A stretch of 42,274 nucleotides of DNA from Sphaerisporangium perillae (GCF_023276435.1 NZ_JALLPO010000050.1:1-42274), one strand, 5' to 3'; numbered from the stretch's first letter, positions 1 through 13,051 are shown. The notes: generated from the letters alone by a model not told the origin. Numbers and translations are program-made.

Positions 1-236
1 TCGTACCCGATCTCCAGGATCTTCTCCCGGATCAGACCCGGAATGTCGACATAGGTCTCCGTCGTCACCTCACCGGCGACATGGACCTGGCCGGTCGTGA
101 TCATGGTCTCGACCGCGACCCGGCTCTTGGGGTCGCCCTTGAGCATGGCGTCGAGAATCGCGTCGCTGATCTGGTCTGCGATCTTGTCCGGGTGGCCCTC
201 GGTGACCGACTCGGAGGTGAACAGGCGGCGGGACAA
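1..236 (-). CDS. metK: S-adenosylmethionine synthetase, N-terminal part (cut by window edge)
   Basis: Makes S-adenosylmethionine from methionine and ATP in the cytosol. The translated N-terminus reads [18 protein letters not shown] followed by [14 protein letters not shown], the hallmark opening of MetK, whose SVTEGHPDK segment contributes to the ATP and metal site. The start is a TTG at 236-234, fixed by the family N-terminus and by an AGGAG about 10 bases upstream; the ATG further upstream (at 250) is out of frame and stops after four codons. Only about 78 residues lie in the window; the rest continues beyond base 1. It is the last gene of the minus-strand block and probably has its own promoter at 308-313. 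Confidence 0.95.
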   Translation of the reverse strand, partial: MSRRLFTSESVTEGHPDKIADQISDAILDAMLKGDPKSRVAVETMITTGQVHVAGEVTTETYVDIPGLIREKILEIGY

Positions 237-307
237 CTCAGTGGCTCCTCATGCAGCGGCTGCTGACGTCGATGGCTTGGGCGTGAGACGGCCAAAGCGC
301 TCCGCCG

Positions 308-313
308 AGTGTA
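308..313 (-). promoter_or_regulatory. Candidate metK -10 element
   Basis: TACACT on the minus strand fits the actinobacterial TAnnnT -10 pattern and lies about 72 bases upstream of the metK TTG, giving a predicted 5' leader of about 65 nt. No good -35 hexamer is seen at 16-19 nt; a TTGAGC lies 20 nt upstream. No SAM-riboswitch-like architecture was recognised in this short leader. Confidence 0.35.
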
Positions 314-369
314 GCCCTACATGACGCGGCGCCGCTCAACCGTCTTGGCAGATGGTCGTGGCCGACGGC

Positions 370-738
370 CTAGAGATCGGGAAGTGGATCCTTCGGCAGG
401 TCCCCAGGGGAGAACGCTACGGCGTCCGCGGCCCCGACGACCGCGACGTATTCATCGTCGACCTCGAAAACCGTACCACCCAATTGGATCGTGGGCCCGG
501 CGGCGAACCGCACCGGCCCGAGGCGGGTCTGGCGGGGGTAGGTGGCCCACACGGCGGCGGGTTCGTATCGGCTGAACACCTTGGTGGCCAGCACGATGAT
601 GGACCTCTCGGTGACCACGACCATGTAGTTGGCCACACCGCCGGAGCGGACCAGGGTGACCGGGAAGACATAGTGAATGTCCTCCCCAGGCGGCAGCAGA
701 GCGCGGCAGCGTCCTCTGATGGCGGCGGTCACCGGCAT
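370..738 (-). CDS. Small hypothetical protein, possibly PH-like fold
   Basis: A 122-residue soluble protein of unknown function. The start ATG at 738 is preceded by GGGAGG at about 9 nt. The sequence alternates short beta-type segments (HYVFPVTLVRSG, YMVVVTERSIIVLATK, VFEVDDEYVAVVG) in a pattern resembling bacterial pleckstrin-homology-like domains, but this is an impression rather than a family match. There is no signal peptide or membrane helix. It sits between coaBC and metK on the same strand. The reading frame is intact with strong third-position GC bias, so it is very likely a real gene. Confidence 0.7.
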   Translation of the reverse strand: MPVTAAIRGRCRALLPPGEDIHYVFPVTLVRSGGVANYMVVVTERSIIVLATKVFSRYEPAAVWATYPRQTRLGPVRFAAGPTIQLGGTVFEVDDEYVAVVGAADAVAFSPGDLPKDPLPDL

Positions 739-895
739 GTGTTCGGCCCTCCCGGTCCGGCATCCACCTGGAGTATCCGTCGTAAGACGGCCGCCAGCAA
801 GCGGCTTGCGCCCAGGTATGGGCTCGGTGTCGCCGATCTGTGACCTGGGAGCCCCTTCCCCGGCCCGGACCGCGCGGCCTCCGCGCCGGCCCGCG

Positions 896-2119
896 TCAGG
901 CGAGGCGGGCGGCGATCAGATCCCAGACGACGTCGGCGAGGGCTTCCTTCGGGCCGCGCGGGATCTCGACCGGGTCTCCGCCCGCCACCAGGACCACGGC
1001 GGCGTTGTCGGGGGTGCCGAAGGCGAGGTTCTCCCCCACCTGGTTGACGACGAGCAGGTCACAGCCCTTGCGGGCGAGCTTGGCCCGGCCGTTGGCGAGC
1101 ACGTCGTCGGTCTCGGCGGCGAACCCGGCGATCACTTCGGGGGCGGGCTTTCCGCCCTGCCTGCGCCGGTCGCACAGCTCCGCCAGGATGTCCGGATTCT
1201 TCGCCAGGTGGATGGGCTCCGGCTCGGCGGACGTCTTCTTGATCTTGGAGTCGCTGCGGGCGACGGGGCGGAAGTCGGCGACGGCCGCGGCCATGACCAC
1301 CGCGTCCGCGTGCTCGGCCGCCTCGAACACGGCGGCCCGCAGATCGGCCGCGGATTCGACGCGCACCACCTTGGCCCCCGCCGGGTCGGGCAGGGCCACG
1401 TTGGCGGCGACCAGGGTGACCTCGGCGCCGCGCGCCACGGCGGTGCGGGCCAGCGCGTACCCCTGGAGGCCCGAGGAGCGGTTGCCGATGAAGCGGACCG
1501 GGTCGATGGCCTCGCGCGTGCCCCCCGCGGAGATCACCACGCGGCGGCCGGCGAGATCGCGGTCGCGCCCGGCGAGCACGAGGCGGCAGACCTCGAAGAT
1601 CTGCAGAGGGTCCGGGAGGCGCCCGGGACCGGTGTCGGCGCCGGTCAGCCGGCCCACGGCCGGGTCGATGACCAGAGACCCCCGCTCGCGCAGGGTCGCG
1701 ACGTTCGCCCGGGTGGCGGGATGCTCCCACATCTCGGTGTGCATGGCGGGAGCGAAGACCACGGGGCAGCGGGCGGTCAGCAGGGTGTTGGTGAGCAGGT
1801 CGCCGGCCAGGCCGTGGGCGGCCTTGGCCAGGATGTCGGCGGTCGCCGGGGCGACCACCACCAGGTCGGCGCCCTGGCCGATGCGCACGTGGGGCACCTC
1901 GTGGACCGACTCCCACACCTCGCTGGTGACCGGGTTGCCCGACAGGGCGGCCCAGGTGGGCTCGCCGACGAAGCGCAGCGCGTCACGGGTCGGGACGACC
2001 CGGACCTCGTGCCCCGACTCGGTGAACAGCCGCAGCAGCTCGCAGGCCTTGTACGCGGCGATGCCCGCGCCGACGCCGAGAACGACTCTCGGCCTCGCGC
2101 GGTCCTGGCTCGCCATCAC
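896..2119 (-). CDS. coaBC: Bifunctional phosphopantothenoylcysteine decarboxylase / phosphopantothenate-cysteine ligase
   Basis: Carries out two consecutive steps of coenzyme A synthesis: CTP-dependent joining of 4'-phosphopantothenate to cysteine (CoaB) and FMN-dependent decarboxylation (CoaC). The N-terminal half is the flavoprotein decarboxylase (VVLGVGAGIAAYKACELLR near residue 12; PATADILAKAAHGLAGDLL; the PAMHTEMW loop). The C-terminal half is CoaB, starting at RRVVISAGGTREAIDPVR with the FIGNRSSG loop and the AAAVADFRP segment. At 407 residues the length is normal. The start can be GTG 2119 or the next codon ATG 2116; GGAG lies 7-10 nt upstream. It follows rpoZ on the same strand with a 48-base gap, a common actinobacterial order (gmk-rpoZ-coaBC-metK). 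Confidence 0.95.
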   Translation of the reverse strand: MMASQDRARPRVVLGVGAGIAAYKACELLRLFTESGHEVRVVPTRDALRFVGEPTWAALSGNPVTSEVWESVHEVPHVRIGQGADLVVVAPATADILAKAAHGLAGDLLTNTLLTARCPVVFAPAMHTEMWEHPATRANVATLRERGSLVIDPAVGRLTGADTGPGRLPDPLQIFEVCRLVLAGRDRDLAGRRVVISAGGTREAIDPVRFIGNRSSGLQGYALARTAVARGAEVTLVAANVALPDPAGAKVVRVESAADLRAAVFEAAEHADAVVMAAAVADFRPVARSDSKIKKTSAEPEPIHLAKNPDILAELCDRRRQGGKPAPEVIAGFAAETDDVLANGRAKLARKGCDLLVVNQVGENLAFGTPDNAAVVLVAGGDPVEIPRGPKEALADVVWDLIAARLA

Positions 2120-2167
2120 GGGCGGTCTCCGAACGCGGTGGTATCGGTCTGGATCGGCCCCGCGGCC

Positions 2168-2431
2168 TCAGCCCTCGATGGGCTCGGAGCTGAGCAGCCC
2201 CTCGGAGACCTCGCGCAGCGCGATGGACAGCGGCTTCTCCTGGGCGTGGGTCTCCACCAGGGGACCGACGTACTCGAGGAGGCCCTCACCGAGCTGGGAG
2301 TAGTAGGCGTTGATCTGGCGCGCCCGCTTCGCGCCCATGATGACCAGGCTGTACTTGCTGTCGACGACCTCAAGCAGCTGGTCGATCGGCGGGTTGGTGA
2401 TGCCTTCGGCAACCGGGGCAGTGCCTGCCAC
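2168..2431 (-). CDS. rpoZ: RNA polymerase omega subunit
   Basis: An 87-residue omega subunit that helps assemble and stabilise the beta' subunit of RNA polymerase. The conserved core is visible: [19 protein letters not shown], then [12 protein letters not shown] (the RARQIN helix that contacts beta'), then a segment ending in [13 protein letters not shown]. The start is GTG 2431, with GAGAGG 8 nt upstream. It lies between gmk and coaBC, its usual position in actinobacteria, and is probably co-transcribed with both. Confidence 0.95.
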   Translation of the reverse strand: MAGTAPVAEGITNPPIDQLLEVVDSKYSLVIMGAKRARQINAYYSQLGEGLLEYVGPLVETHAQEKPLSIALREVSEGLLSSEPIEG

Positions 2432-2528
2432 GTCGTCGGCCTCTCAGTCGAATGTCGAGTCTTGCGTCTTGGCCTCGGAGGATACCAAGCGGGAACGACG
2501 GCGCCCGCTCGCTATGCCGGGCCGATCG

Positions 2529-3206
2529 TCACTTCAGCAAGGCTACCAGCCGGCCGCACACGTCCTTGACGGCCGTGTTGACGAGCGAGAGGTCGAACTC
2601 CTTCTCGGCCGCCAGCTCGACGCGGCCCGCGGCCAGGCGGCGCGCGATGACGTCCTCCGGCTCGGTGCCGCGACCACGCAGGCGGCTCTCCAGCTCCTCC
2701 CAGCTCGGCGGGGCCAGGAAGACCAGCAGGGCCTCGGGCATGGTCTCACGAACCTGCCGGGCGCCCTGGAGGTCGATCTCCAGGAGCGTCGGCACGCCCT
2801 CGGCGAGCTTGCACTCGACGGGCGCGCGGGGAGTCCCGTAGCGGTTGCCGGCGAATTCCGCCCATTCGAGCAGCTCTCCGTCGGCGACCATGCGGTCGAA
2901 CTCCTCATCGGTGACGAAGAAGTACTCGACACCGTGCGTCTCGCCCGGACGGGGCGTCCTGGTGGTCACCGAGACCGACAGCCACACCTCTGGGTGGGAC
3001 CGCCGAAGCTCGGCGACGACCGTGGACTTGCCCACGCCCGACGGCCCGGACAGGACCGTGAGGCGGTTTCCCGTCGGTCCGGAGGAGACCACTGTCGCCT
3101 CCGGACTCCCGGATGGAGGCATGGAGTCACCGTCACGTGTCCCGGACCCCCCGAAAACGGGCGCCTCGTGGGCTCCGCCCTCATCGGGCCAGGACGTACC
3201 GGTCAC
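2529..3206 (-). CDS. gmk: Guanylate kinase
   Basis: Phosphorylates GMP to GDP with ATP. The P-loop GPSGVGKST is followed by [13 protein letters not shown] and [15 protein letters not shown], the GMP-binding segment, then [16 protein letters not shown] and [14 protein letters not shown]. The start is uncertain. GTG 3206 has a G-rich Shine-Dalgarno-like run just upstream and gives 225 residues, slightly long. An in-frame ATG at 3122 gives 197 residues, closer to the family norm, but has no clear ribosome binding site. It lies 34 bases downstream of mIHF, its usual actinobacterial partner. Confidence 0.93.
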   Translation of the reverse strand: MTGTSWPDEGGAHEAPVFGGSGTRDGDSMPPSGSPEATVVSSGPTGNRLTVLSGPSGVGKSTVVAELRRSHPEVWLSVSVTTRTPRPGETHGVEYFFVTDEEFDRMVADGELLEWAEFAGNRYGTPRAPVECKLAEGVPTLLEIDLQGARQVRETMPEALLVFLAPPSWEELESRLRGRGTEPEDVIARRLAAGRVELAAEKEFDLSLVNTAVKDVCGRLVALLK

Positions 3207-3240
3207 ACCACACCCCCCGTGAATCTCTCGCGGGCCGAGA

Positions 3241-3564
3241 TCAGCTCTCGGCGCCGCCGAACTCGCGCTCCAGCGCGGCGCGCTGGTTCGCCCCGAGGCC
3301 CCGTACACGACGGGACTCGGCGATACCGAGCCGCTCCATTAGCTGCTTGGCGCGGACCTTGCCCACGCCGGGGAGCGACTCCAAAAGTGCCGACACCTTC
3401 ATCTTGCCGATGACGTCGTCGGTCTGACCATCCTTCAGCACCTCAGCCAGAGAAACCGCGCCGTGCTTCAGCCGGTTCTTGACCTCAGCACGCTCCTTGC
3501 GGGCCTTGGCAGCCTTCTCCAGGGCTGCGGCGCGCTGCTCGGGGGTCAGGGGAGGAAGAGCCAC
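3241..3564 (-). CDS. mihF: Actinobacterial integration host factor (mIHF/sIHF)
   Basis: A nucleoid-associated DNA-binding protein unrelated in sequence to enterobacterial IHF, needed for phage integration and chromosome organisation in mycobacteria and streptomycetes. The 107 residues start [18 protein letters not shown] with a long basic helix ([14 protein letters not shown]), then the helix-two-turn-helix region containing [20 protein letters not shown]. The start GTG 3564 has GAGGTGA 7 nt upstream. It lies directly upstream of gmk. A strong own promoter (TTGCTT-17-TAGTTT) sits about 40-75 bases upstream, inside a long inverted repeat. Confidence 0.95.
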   Translation of the reverse strand: MALPPLTPEQRAAALEKAAKARKERAEVKNRLKHGAVSLAEVLKDGQTDDVIGKMKVSALLESLPGVGKVRAKQLMERLGIAESRRVRGLGANQRAALEREFGGAES

Positions 3565-3609
3565 GCCGGGTCACCTCGAATTTCTGTCGATGTACTCGGA
3601 CGGGAGGGG

Positions 3610-3650
3610 AAACTAGCTGGTCTTGGCCCTTCAAGCAACGTCAAGACCAG
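3610..3650 (-). promoter_or_regulatory. mIHF promoter within a 9-bp-arm inverted repeat
   Basis: On the minus strand TTGCTT (3638-3633), a 17-nt spacer and TAGTTT (3615-3610) form a good promoter with a predicted start near 3603. The inverted repeat CTGGTCTTG (3617-3625) / CAAGACCAG (3642-3650), 16-nt spacer, has the -35 hexamer in its loop and one arm in the promoter spacer, so a dimeric regulator bound here would compete with RNA polymerase. The regulator is unknown. Confidence 0.6.
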
Positions 3651-3710
3651 TTTCTCCCCCCAAGAAATTAAATTCCTCACCGTCCGTGGTCATCGTATCG
3701 CTGTGCGTCG

Positions 3711-3734
3711 ACAAAACCGGGCCTGTACAGGCCC
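3711..3734 (-). terminator. Intrinsic terminator downstream of pyrF
   Basis: The perfect 16-base palindrome GGGCCTGTACAGGCCC (3719-3734) is followed on the minus strand by GGTTTTGTC. It lies 88 bases after the pyrF stop and upstream of the mIHF promoter, so it most likely ends the pyr operon. A second GC-rich palindrome near 3755-3775 and two copies of GGGCTAGTCCT (about 3747 and 3772) lie between pyrF and this hairpin. Confidence 0.6.
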
Positions 3735-3821
3735 CTCGCGGGCTAGTCCTCTCAGTCGGCCGGGGCCGCCCCGGGCTAGTCCTTTCGGCTCGATTCGGAC
3801 GTGGCCCGGGCCCTTCGCGGC

Positions 3822-4520
3822 TCAGCCGGAAAGGACGCGGCGGAGGGCCGCGGCGATGCCCGCGGCGGCCGCTCCGGGGTCGGCGGAGCCGGTGATCGGC
3901 CGCCCGATCACCAGAAGGTCGGCCCCGTCGGCGATGGCCTGCTCCGGAGTCGCTACTCTTGCCTGATCCTGGGTGTCGGAACCGGCGGGCCGCACCCCGG
4001 GAGTGATCAGCATGACGCCCGGCCCGACCTCCGCGCGCACCGCGGCGACCTCGCGCGGCGAGCAGACGAGGGCCTGGGCGCCCGCGCCGACGGCCTCAAC
4101 GGCCAGACGGCGCACGGCGTCGCTCGCGGGTCCCCTGACCCCGATGCGCTCGAGATCGGCCTCTGACAGCGATGTCAGGGCCGTCACGGCGGCAATGCGG
4201 GTGTTGGGGAGCGCGTCCACCGCGGCGCGGATCATGGTGCGCCCTCCGGCCGCGTGGACGGTGAGGATGGCGGGCTTGAGCCGCGCGACGGCCCGGGCCG
4301 CGCCGGCGACGGTGTTCGGGATGTCGTGGAGCTTGAGATCGAGGAAGACCTGGACGCCCGTCGCGCCGCGCACGGAGGCGATCACGTCGGGGCCGTAGCG
4401 CAGGTAGAGTTCGAGGCCGACCTTGACTGTGCTCACGTGCGGCGTGACCAGGGCCGCCCAGCGGGCCGCCGTCTCCAGATCTGGTGCGTCCAGGGCGACG
4501 GCGATGGGTGCGGACGTCAC
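3822..4520 (-). CDS. pyrF: Orotidine 5'-phosphate decarboxylase
   Basis: Final step of UMP synthesis: decarboxylates OMP to UMP. The 232 residues show the short-type OMP decarboxylase core: PIAVALDAPDLETA at the N-terminus, the catalytic FLDLKLHDIPNTV motif (Asp-Lys-Asp network), ILTVHAAGG, and near the C-terminus VMLITPGVRP plus DLLVIGRPIT, the phosphate-binding loops. The start GTG 4520 overlaps the pyrD stop by four bases (GTGA), which implies translational coupling. It is the last gene of the pyr operon; a hairpin with a T run follows. Confidence 0.96.
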   Translation of the reverse strand: MTSAPIAVALDAPDLETAARWAALVTPHVSTVKVGLELYLRYGPDVIASVRGATGVQVFLDLKLHDIPNTVAGAARAVARLKPAILTVHAAGGRTMIRAAVDALPNTRIAAVTALTSLSEADLERIGVRGPASDAVRRLAVEAVGAGAQALVCSPREVAAVRAEVGPGVMLITPGVRPAGSDTQDQARVATPEQAIADGADLLVIGRPITGSADPGAAAAGIAAALRRVLSG

Positions 4521-5491
4521 AGAGAGCTCTCCTCCAGGTCGATGCGGTGCCGGGGGCCCGCCCCGGGGGGTCGGTGTGCGAGCCCGACGGCGTCGGCGAG
4601 CCGCTCGAAGCCGCGCTCTTTGAGCAGCTCTTCGAGCTCCCGCAGGATCCGCAGGCAAGCGTAGGGGTCGTGGAACAGTGCGGTGCCCACCGAGACGACA
4701 CAGGCGCCCGCGAGGATCAGTTCCAGGGCGTCGCGGCCGGTCAGGACGCCGCCCATGCCGACGATGGGCACGCCGGGCAGCGCGGCGTGCACCTGCCACA
4801 GGCAGCGCACGGCCAGCGGCCGGATCGCGGGCCCGGAGAGCCCTCCGGTGCCGGCGGCGAGCGAGGGGCGCATGGTGTCCACGTCGATGCTCATGCCGAG
4901 CGGGCTGTTGATCATGGCGAGCGCGTCGGCGCCGCCGTCCACGCACGCGCGGGCCACCGCGACGATGTCGGCGACGTCGGGGGCGAGCTTGGCCACGACG
5001 GGGACGTCGTAGCGCATGGTGGCCCGCACCGACGCGAGGACCTCGGCGGAGGCGGCCGGGTCGCGGGCGAACACCCGGCCGAGATCCTCGACGTTCGGGC
5101 AGGAGAGGTTCACCTCGATCGCGGCCACGCCGGGCGCGTCGGCCAGCCTGCGCGCCAGCGCGGTGTACTCGGCGACGCTGCCTCCGGCGATGGACACGAC
5201 GGCGCGCGCTCCCCGCTCGACGAGCCGGGGCAGCTCGCGTTCCAGGAAGACCTCGACGCCCGGCCCCTGGAGCCCGACGGCGTTCAGCATGCCGGAGGGC
5301 GTCTCGGCCATGCGGGGAGTCGGCCGCCCGGCCCTGGGCGCCATGGTGATCGAGCGGGTGACGACCGCGCCGAGGCGGGCGAGGTCGAAGAACTGGGAGA
5401 GCTCGGCCCCGGAGGCGGCGCACCCGGCGGCCGTGGTGATCGGGTTGGCCAGTTCGACGTGCGCCAGGTACGTCCGCATGTCAACTGACAT
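4517..5491 (-). CDS. pyrD: Dihydroorotate dehydrogenase, catalytic subunit (class 1B)
   Basis: Oxidises dihydroorotate to orotate on FMN. Key segments are ANPITTAAGCAASGAE, the EVNLSCPNVED loop (the NLSCPN cysteine is the class 1 catalytic base), AMINSPLGMSID and VGMGGVLTGRDALELILAGA, the FMN phosphate site. The adjacent PyrK makes it class 1B, in which electrons leave through FAD and a [2Fe-2S] cluster to NAD+. Start ATG 5491 (MSVDMRTYLAHVE) matches family N-termini and overlaps the end of pyrK; GTG 5506 is a possible alternative. The protein has 324 residues. Confidence 0.93.
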   Translation of the reverse strand: MSVDMRTYLAHVELANPITTAAGCAASGAELSQFFDLARLGAVVTRSITMAPRAGRPTPRMAETPSGMLNAVGLQGPGVEVFLERELPRLVERGARAVVSIAGGSVAEYTALARRLADAPGVAAIEVNLSCPNVEDLGRVFARDPAASAEVLASVRATMRYDVPVVAKLAPDVADIVAVARACVDGGADALAMINSPLGMSIDVDTMRPSLAAGTGGLSGPAIRPLAVRCLWQVHAALPGVPIVGMGGVLTGRDALELILAGACVVSVGTALFHDPYACLRILRELEELLKERGFERLADAVGLAHRPPGAGPRHRIDLEESSL

Positions 5492-6377
5492 TTCGGGTGT
5501 GAGCACCTCCCTCCTGTGCTCGTCCCCCAGGCGCCCCCAGGGCGTCGAACGGGATGGTGCCGATGTCCTCGAACCGCACCCGCTCTCCGCGGAAGACCGG
5601 CCCCTCCACGCAGGATCGCACCATGCGGGTCACCCCGTCATCACCGATCACCGGGAGCACGCAGGTCATGCACACGCCGTACCCGCACGCCATCGACTCC
5701 TCCACGCAGACCTGCACCGGGATGTCGAACTCGACGGCGACGGCGGTCACCCCGCGCAGCATCGGCATCGGGCCGCACGCGTACACGACGTCGGCGCGCG
5801 CGTCCGCGATCACCGACGGCAGGGCGTCGGTGACCCGGCCGCGCAGCCCCAGCGAGCCGTCCTCGGTGGTGAGCGTCGTGGTCTCCCCCATGCGCCGGGC
5901 GCGCAGCGCGCCGAAGACCCGGTCGGCCGAGGCCGCCCCGAGCACGAAGTCGACCCGGCAGCCGCGCTGCTGCAGGGTGTCGGCCAGCGCGAACAGCGAC
6001 GCCGAGCCGTACTCGCCGCCGACCAGCACGCACGCGCACGGGTCGCGCGGCACCGGGAACGGGCGGCCGAGCGGCCCGACCAGGTCCAAGGTGTCCCTGG
6101 CCTTGCGCTCGGCCAGCCATGAGGTGCCCGGGCCGCGCACGGCGAAGACCAGCTCCACCGTGCCGCCGTAATCGGGCTTGACGTCGTGCACGGAGAAGGC
6201 CCGGCGCGTCAGCGTGGAGGTGTGCGGCCCGCCGACGGCCACGGAGACGAAATGCCCAGGTCGGAAGCGCTCGGCGATGCCGGGCGCGACCACGGTCAGG
6301 GCGTGGTAGGCGTCCACGCGGCGCGTCGTCAGCACCGTGCCCGTCACCTGCACCGGAGTAACGGCCGTCTCCTCCAC
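5481..6377 (-). CDS. pyrK: Dihydroorotate dehydrogenase electron-transfer subunit
   Basis: Passes electrons from PyrD-bound FMN to NAD+. It has a ferredoxin-reductase-like layout: an FAD-binding barrel (RPGHFVSVAV; TLTRRAFSVHD), an NAD-binding half (LVGPLGRPFPVP; VVYACGPMPMLRG), and a C-terminal cysteine cluster ESMACGYGVCMTC plus a later SCVEGPVF, the ligands of the [2Fe-2S] cluster. The 298 residues are somewhat longer than the usual 255-280. The start GTG 6377 sits 13 bases after carB; a Shine-Dalgarno-like GGGAGG runs right up to it, so a slightly later GTG start is possible. Confidence 0.93.
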   Translation of the reverse strand: MEETAVTPVQVTGTVLTTRRVDAYHALTVVAPGIAERFRPGHFVSVAVGGPHTSTLTRRAFSVHDVKPDYGGTVELVFAVRGPGTSWLAERKARDTLDLVGPLGRPFPVPRDPCACVLVGGEYGSASLFALADTLQQRGCRVDFVLGAASADRVFGALRARRMGETTTLTTEDGSLGLRGRVTDALPSVIADARADVVYACGPMPMLRGVTAVAVEFDIPVQVCVEESMACGYGVCMTCVLPVIGDDGVTRMVRSCVEGPVFRGERVRFEDIGTIPFDALGAPGGRAQEGGAHTRNVS

Positions 6378-6390
6378 CTCCCGCCGGGCG

Positions 6391-9673
<3,283 letters not shown>

Positions 9674-9681
<8 letters not shown>

Positions 9682-10822
9682 TCTTGCCACCCTCCGTGGT
9701 GCCCGGGCGCGCCATCAGGGCGCAGAACTCGTCGAACAGGCCCGCGGCGTCGTGCGGGCCGGCGGCGGCCTCCGGGTGGTACTGGACGCTGAACGCGGGG
9801 CGGTCCAGCAGGCGCAGGCCCTCCACGCAGCCGTCGTTGAGGTTCACGTGGCTCACCTCCGCGCGGCCGTACGGCGTGTCGAACGGGCCGTCGGTGGGAG
9901 CCTGCACGGCGAAGCCGTGGTTGTGCGCCGAGATGTCCACCTTGCCGGTGCGGCGGTCCTGCACAGGCTGGTTCACGCCCCGGTGGCCGTACCGCAGCTT
10001 GTAGGTGCCGAGCCCGAGGGCACGGCCGAGGATCTGGTTGCCGAAGCAGATGCCGAAGACCGGCGTGCCCGCGTCCAGCACGCCCGTGACCGCCTCGACG
10101 GCGTAGTCGGCGGTCGCGGGGTCGCCCGGCCCGTTGGACAGGAAGACCCCGTCGGGGTCGAGCGCGAGGATGTCGGCCGCCGTCGCGCTCGCGGGGAGCA
10201 CGTGGACCTCGCATCCCCGCTCGGCCATGCGGTAGGGGGTCATCGCCTTGATGCCGAGGTCGACCGCCGCGACCGTGAAACGCTTCTCGCCGTGGGCGGG
10301 GACGACGTACGGCTCGGGCGTCGAGACCTCCTTGGCCAGGTCGGCGCCGACCATCGCGGGACTGCTGCGGACCTTCTCGACCAGCTCCTCGACCGGGGCG
10401 GCGGGCGAGGTGAACACGCCGGCGCGCATGGCGCCGCGCTCGCGCAGGTGGCGGGTGAGCGCCCGGGTGCCCGGCATGGCGATGCCGACGACACCCTGCC
10501 GGCGCAGCTCCTCGTCCAGCGAGCGGCGGGACCGCCAGCTGGAGGCGACGCGGGCCGGCTCGCGCACGACGTACCCGGCGACCCAGATGCGGGAGGACTC
10601 CGGGTCCTCGTCGTTGACCCCGGTGTTGCCGATGTGCGGCGCGGTCATCGCCACGATCTGCCGGTGGTAGGAGGGGTCGGTGAGGGTCTCCTGGTATCCG
10701 GTCATGCCGGTGGAGAACACCATCTCGCCGAAGGTCTCGCCCTCGGCGCCGTACGGCGTGCCGTGGAAGACCCGGCCGTCCTCCAGCACGAGGACGGCCG
10801 TGCCCGTGGTCGCGAGCGTCAC
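9674..10822 (-). CDS. carA: Carbamoyl-phosphate synthase, small (glutaminase) subunit
   Basis: Hydrolyses glutamine and channels ammonia to CarB. The N-terminal domain ([33 protein letters not shown]) is followed by a class I glutamine amidotransferase domain with the nucleophile elbow [12 protein letters not shown] (Cys) and the catalytic His-Glu in [20 protein letters not shown] is the oxyanion-side loop. The 382 residues are the normal length. The start GTG 10822 overlaps the pyrC stop by four bases (GTGA), consistent with coupling. Confidence 0.97.
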
Positions 10823-12123
10823 GTGAGCTTCCCTTCGAGAACGGTGGGTCGGCCGCGCAGGAACGTCGCGACGACTCGGCCCGGCAGGGTCATGCCCTGG
10901 TAGGGGGTGTTACGGCTCTTGGAGGCGAACCCGCCCGGGTCGACCGCCCATCGGGTGGCGGGGTCGAGGAGGGTGAGGTTCGCGGGGGCTCCGGGCTTCA
11001 GCGGCCCGCCATGGCCGTCCAGCCGGCCGATGCGGGCCGGCCGCGCGGACATGCGGTCGGCGACGCCCGCCCAGTCGAGCAGGCCCGTCTCGACCATGGC
11101 CTCCTGGACCACCGAGAGGGCGGTCTCCAGGCCGATCATGCCCATGGCCGCCGCCGGCCACTCGGTCTCCTTGTCCTCGACCGGGTGGGGGGCGTGGTCG
11201 GTGGCCACGCAGTCGATCGTGCCGTCGGCGAGCGCCTCACGCAGCGCCACGACGTCCGCCCGGGTGCGCAGCGGGGGGTTCACCTTGTAGATCGGGTTGT
11301 AGGGGCCGGTGGGCGAGTCCTCGGCGAAGGCGTCGGTGAGCAGGAGGTGGTGCGGGGTCACCTCGGCGGTGACGTCCCAGCCCTTCGACTTGGCCCAGCG
11401 GATGATCTCGACCGACCCGGCCGTGGAGACGTGGCAGATGTGCAGCCGGGACCCGACGTGCGCGGCCAGCAGGCAGTCGCGCGCGATGATCGCCTCCTCG
11501 GCGACGGCGGGCCAGCCGGTCAGCCCGAGGCGCCCGGACACGGCGCCCTCGTTCATCTGCGCGCCCTCGGTCAGCCGCGGCTCCTGCGCGTGCTGGGCCA
11601 CCACCCCGTCGAACGCCTTGACGTACTCGAGGGCCCGGCGCATGAGGACGGCGTCGGAGACGCACACCCCGTCGTCGGAGAAGACCCGCACCCGGGCGGC
11701 GCTGTCGGCCATCGCGCCGAGCTCGGCGAGCTGCCTGCCCGCGAGCCCCGAGGTGACCGCGCCGACGGGCTGCACGTCGCAGTGGCCGGCCTCCTGGCCG
11801 AGCCGCCAGACCTGCTCGACCACGCCCGCCGTGTCGGCGACCGGCGAGGTGTTGGCCATGGCGTGCACGGCGGTGAACCCGCCGAGCGCCGCGGCGGCCG
11901 TGCCGGACTCCACGGTCTCGGCGTCCTCGCGCCCCGGCTCGCGCAGGTGGGTGTGCAGGTCGACCAGGCCGGGCAGCGCGATCAGCCCACTGGCGTCGAT
12001 GTGCCCGGCCCCGGTGCCGTCCACCTCGCCGGGCGCCCCGATCTCCGCGATGTACCCGGCCTTGAGCAGGATGTCCTTGGGCTCGCCCCCGAGAACGCGG
12101 GCGCCCTTCAGCAGGTAGGTCAC
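10819..12123 (-). CDS. pyrC: Dihydroorotase
   Basis: Zinc amidohydrolase cyclising carbamoyl-aspartate to dihydroorotate. Metal-binding motifs are in order: [14 protein letters not shown] (HxH), [20 protein letters not shown], and VATDHAPH with the catalytic Asp. The protein has 434 residues (class I type). The start GTG 12123 overlaps the pyrB stop by four bases. Position between pyrB and carA is standard for actinobacterial pyr operons. Confidence 0.96.
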   Translation of the reverse strand: MTYLLKGARVLGGEPKDILLKAGYIAEIGAPGEVDGTGAGHIDASGLIALPGLVDLHTHLREPGREDAETVESGTAAAALGGFTAVHAMANTSPVADTAGVVEQVWRLGQEAGHCDVQPVGAVTSGLAGRQLAELGAMADSAARVRVFSDDGVCVSDAVLMRRALEYVKAFDGVVAQHAQEPRLTEGAQMNEGAVSGRLGLTGWPAVAEEAIIARDCLLAAHVGSRLHICHVSTAGSVEIIRWAKSKGWDVTAEVTPHHLLLTDAFAEDSPTGPYNPIYKVNPPLRTRADVVALREALADGTIDCVATDHAPHPVEDKETEWPAAAMGMIGLETALSVVQEAMVETGLLDWAGVADRMSARPARIGRLDGHGGPLKPGAPANLTLLDPATRWAVDPGGFASKSRNTPYQGMTLPGRVVATFLRGRPTVLEGKLT

Positions 12124-13051
12124 TGGTTTCCCCCGATCGCGGGCTCCGAGCCGGACAGCAGCAGGTACAGGACGGCCATCCGCACGGTCACGCCGTTGGT
12201 GACCTGCTCGACGATGGTGGAACGCGCGCAGTCGGCGACCTCGGCGGCGATCTCCATGCCGCGGTTCATCGGCCCGGGATGCATGACGATCGCCTCTTCG
12301 GGCATCCTGCCGAGCCGCTCGGGGTCCAGGCCGTAGCGGCGGCTGTACTCGCGGGCCGAGGGGAAGTAGGAGGCGTTCATCCGCTCGTGCTGGACGCGCA
12401 GCATCATGACCACGTCGGACTTGGAGAGCACGGCGTCGAAGTCGTAGGAGACCTCGCACGGCCAGTCGCCCATCGCCACCGGCAGCAGCGTCGGCGGCGC
12501 GACCAGCGTCACCTCGGCCCCGAGGGTGTGCAGCAGGTGGACGTTGGAGCGGGCGACCCTGCTGTGCAGCACGTCGCCGACGATCGTGACCCGGCGGCCG
12601 TCGAGGTCGCCCAGGCGGCGGCGCATGGTGAAGGCGTCGAGCAGCGCCTGCGTCGGGTGCTCGTGGGTGCCGTCCCCCGCGTTCACCACGCTGCCGTCGA
12701 CCCAGTTGGCCAGGCGGTGCGGGGCCCCGGAGGCGCCGTGGCGGATCACGACGGCGTCGGCGCCCATCGCCTGCAGGGTGAGCGCGGTGTCCTTGAGGCT
12801 CTCGCCCTTGGAGACGCTCGACCCCTTCGCCGAGAAGTTGATCACGTCCGCGGACAGCCGCTTGGCGGCCGCCTCGAAGGAGATGCGGGTGCGGGTGGAG
12901 TCCTCGAAGAAGAGGTTCACGACCGTGCGGCCGCGCAGCGTCGGCAGCTTCTTGATGGAGCGGCCGGAGACCTGGGCCAGCTGCTCGGCGGTGTCGAGGA
13001 TCAGCAGGGCGTCGTCGCGCGACAGGTCGGCCGTCGACAGCAGGTGACGCA

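Noticed and set aside
237..307. SAM riboswitch in the metK leader
   Set aside because: The leader is only about 65 nt and shows none of the conserved SAM aptamer blocks that I could recognise.
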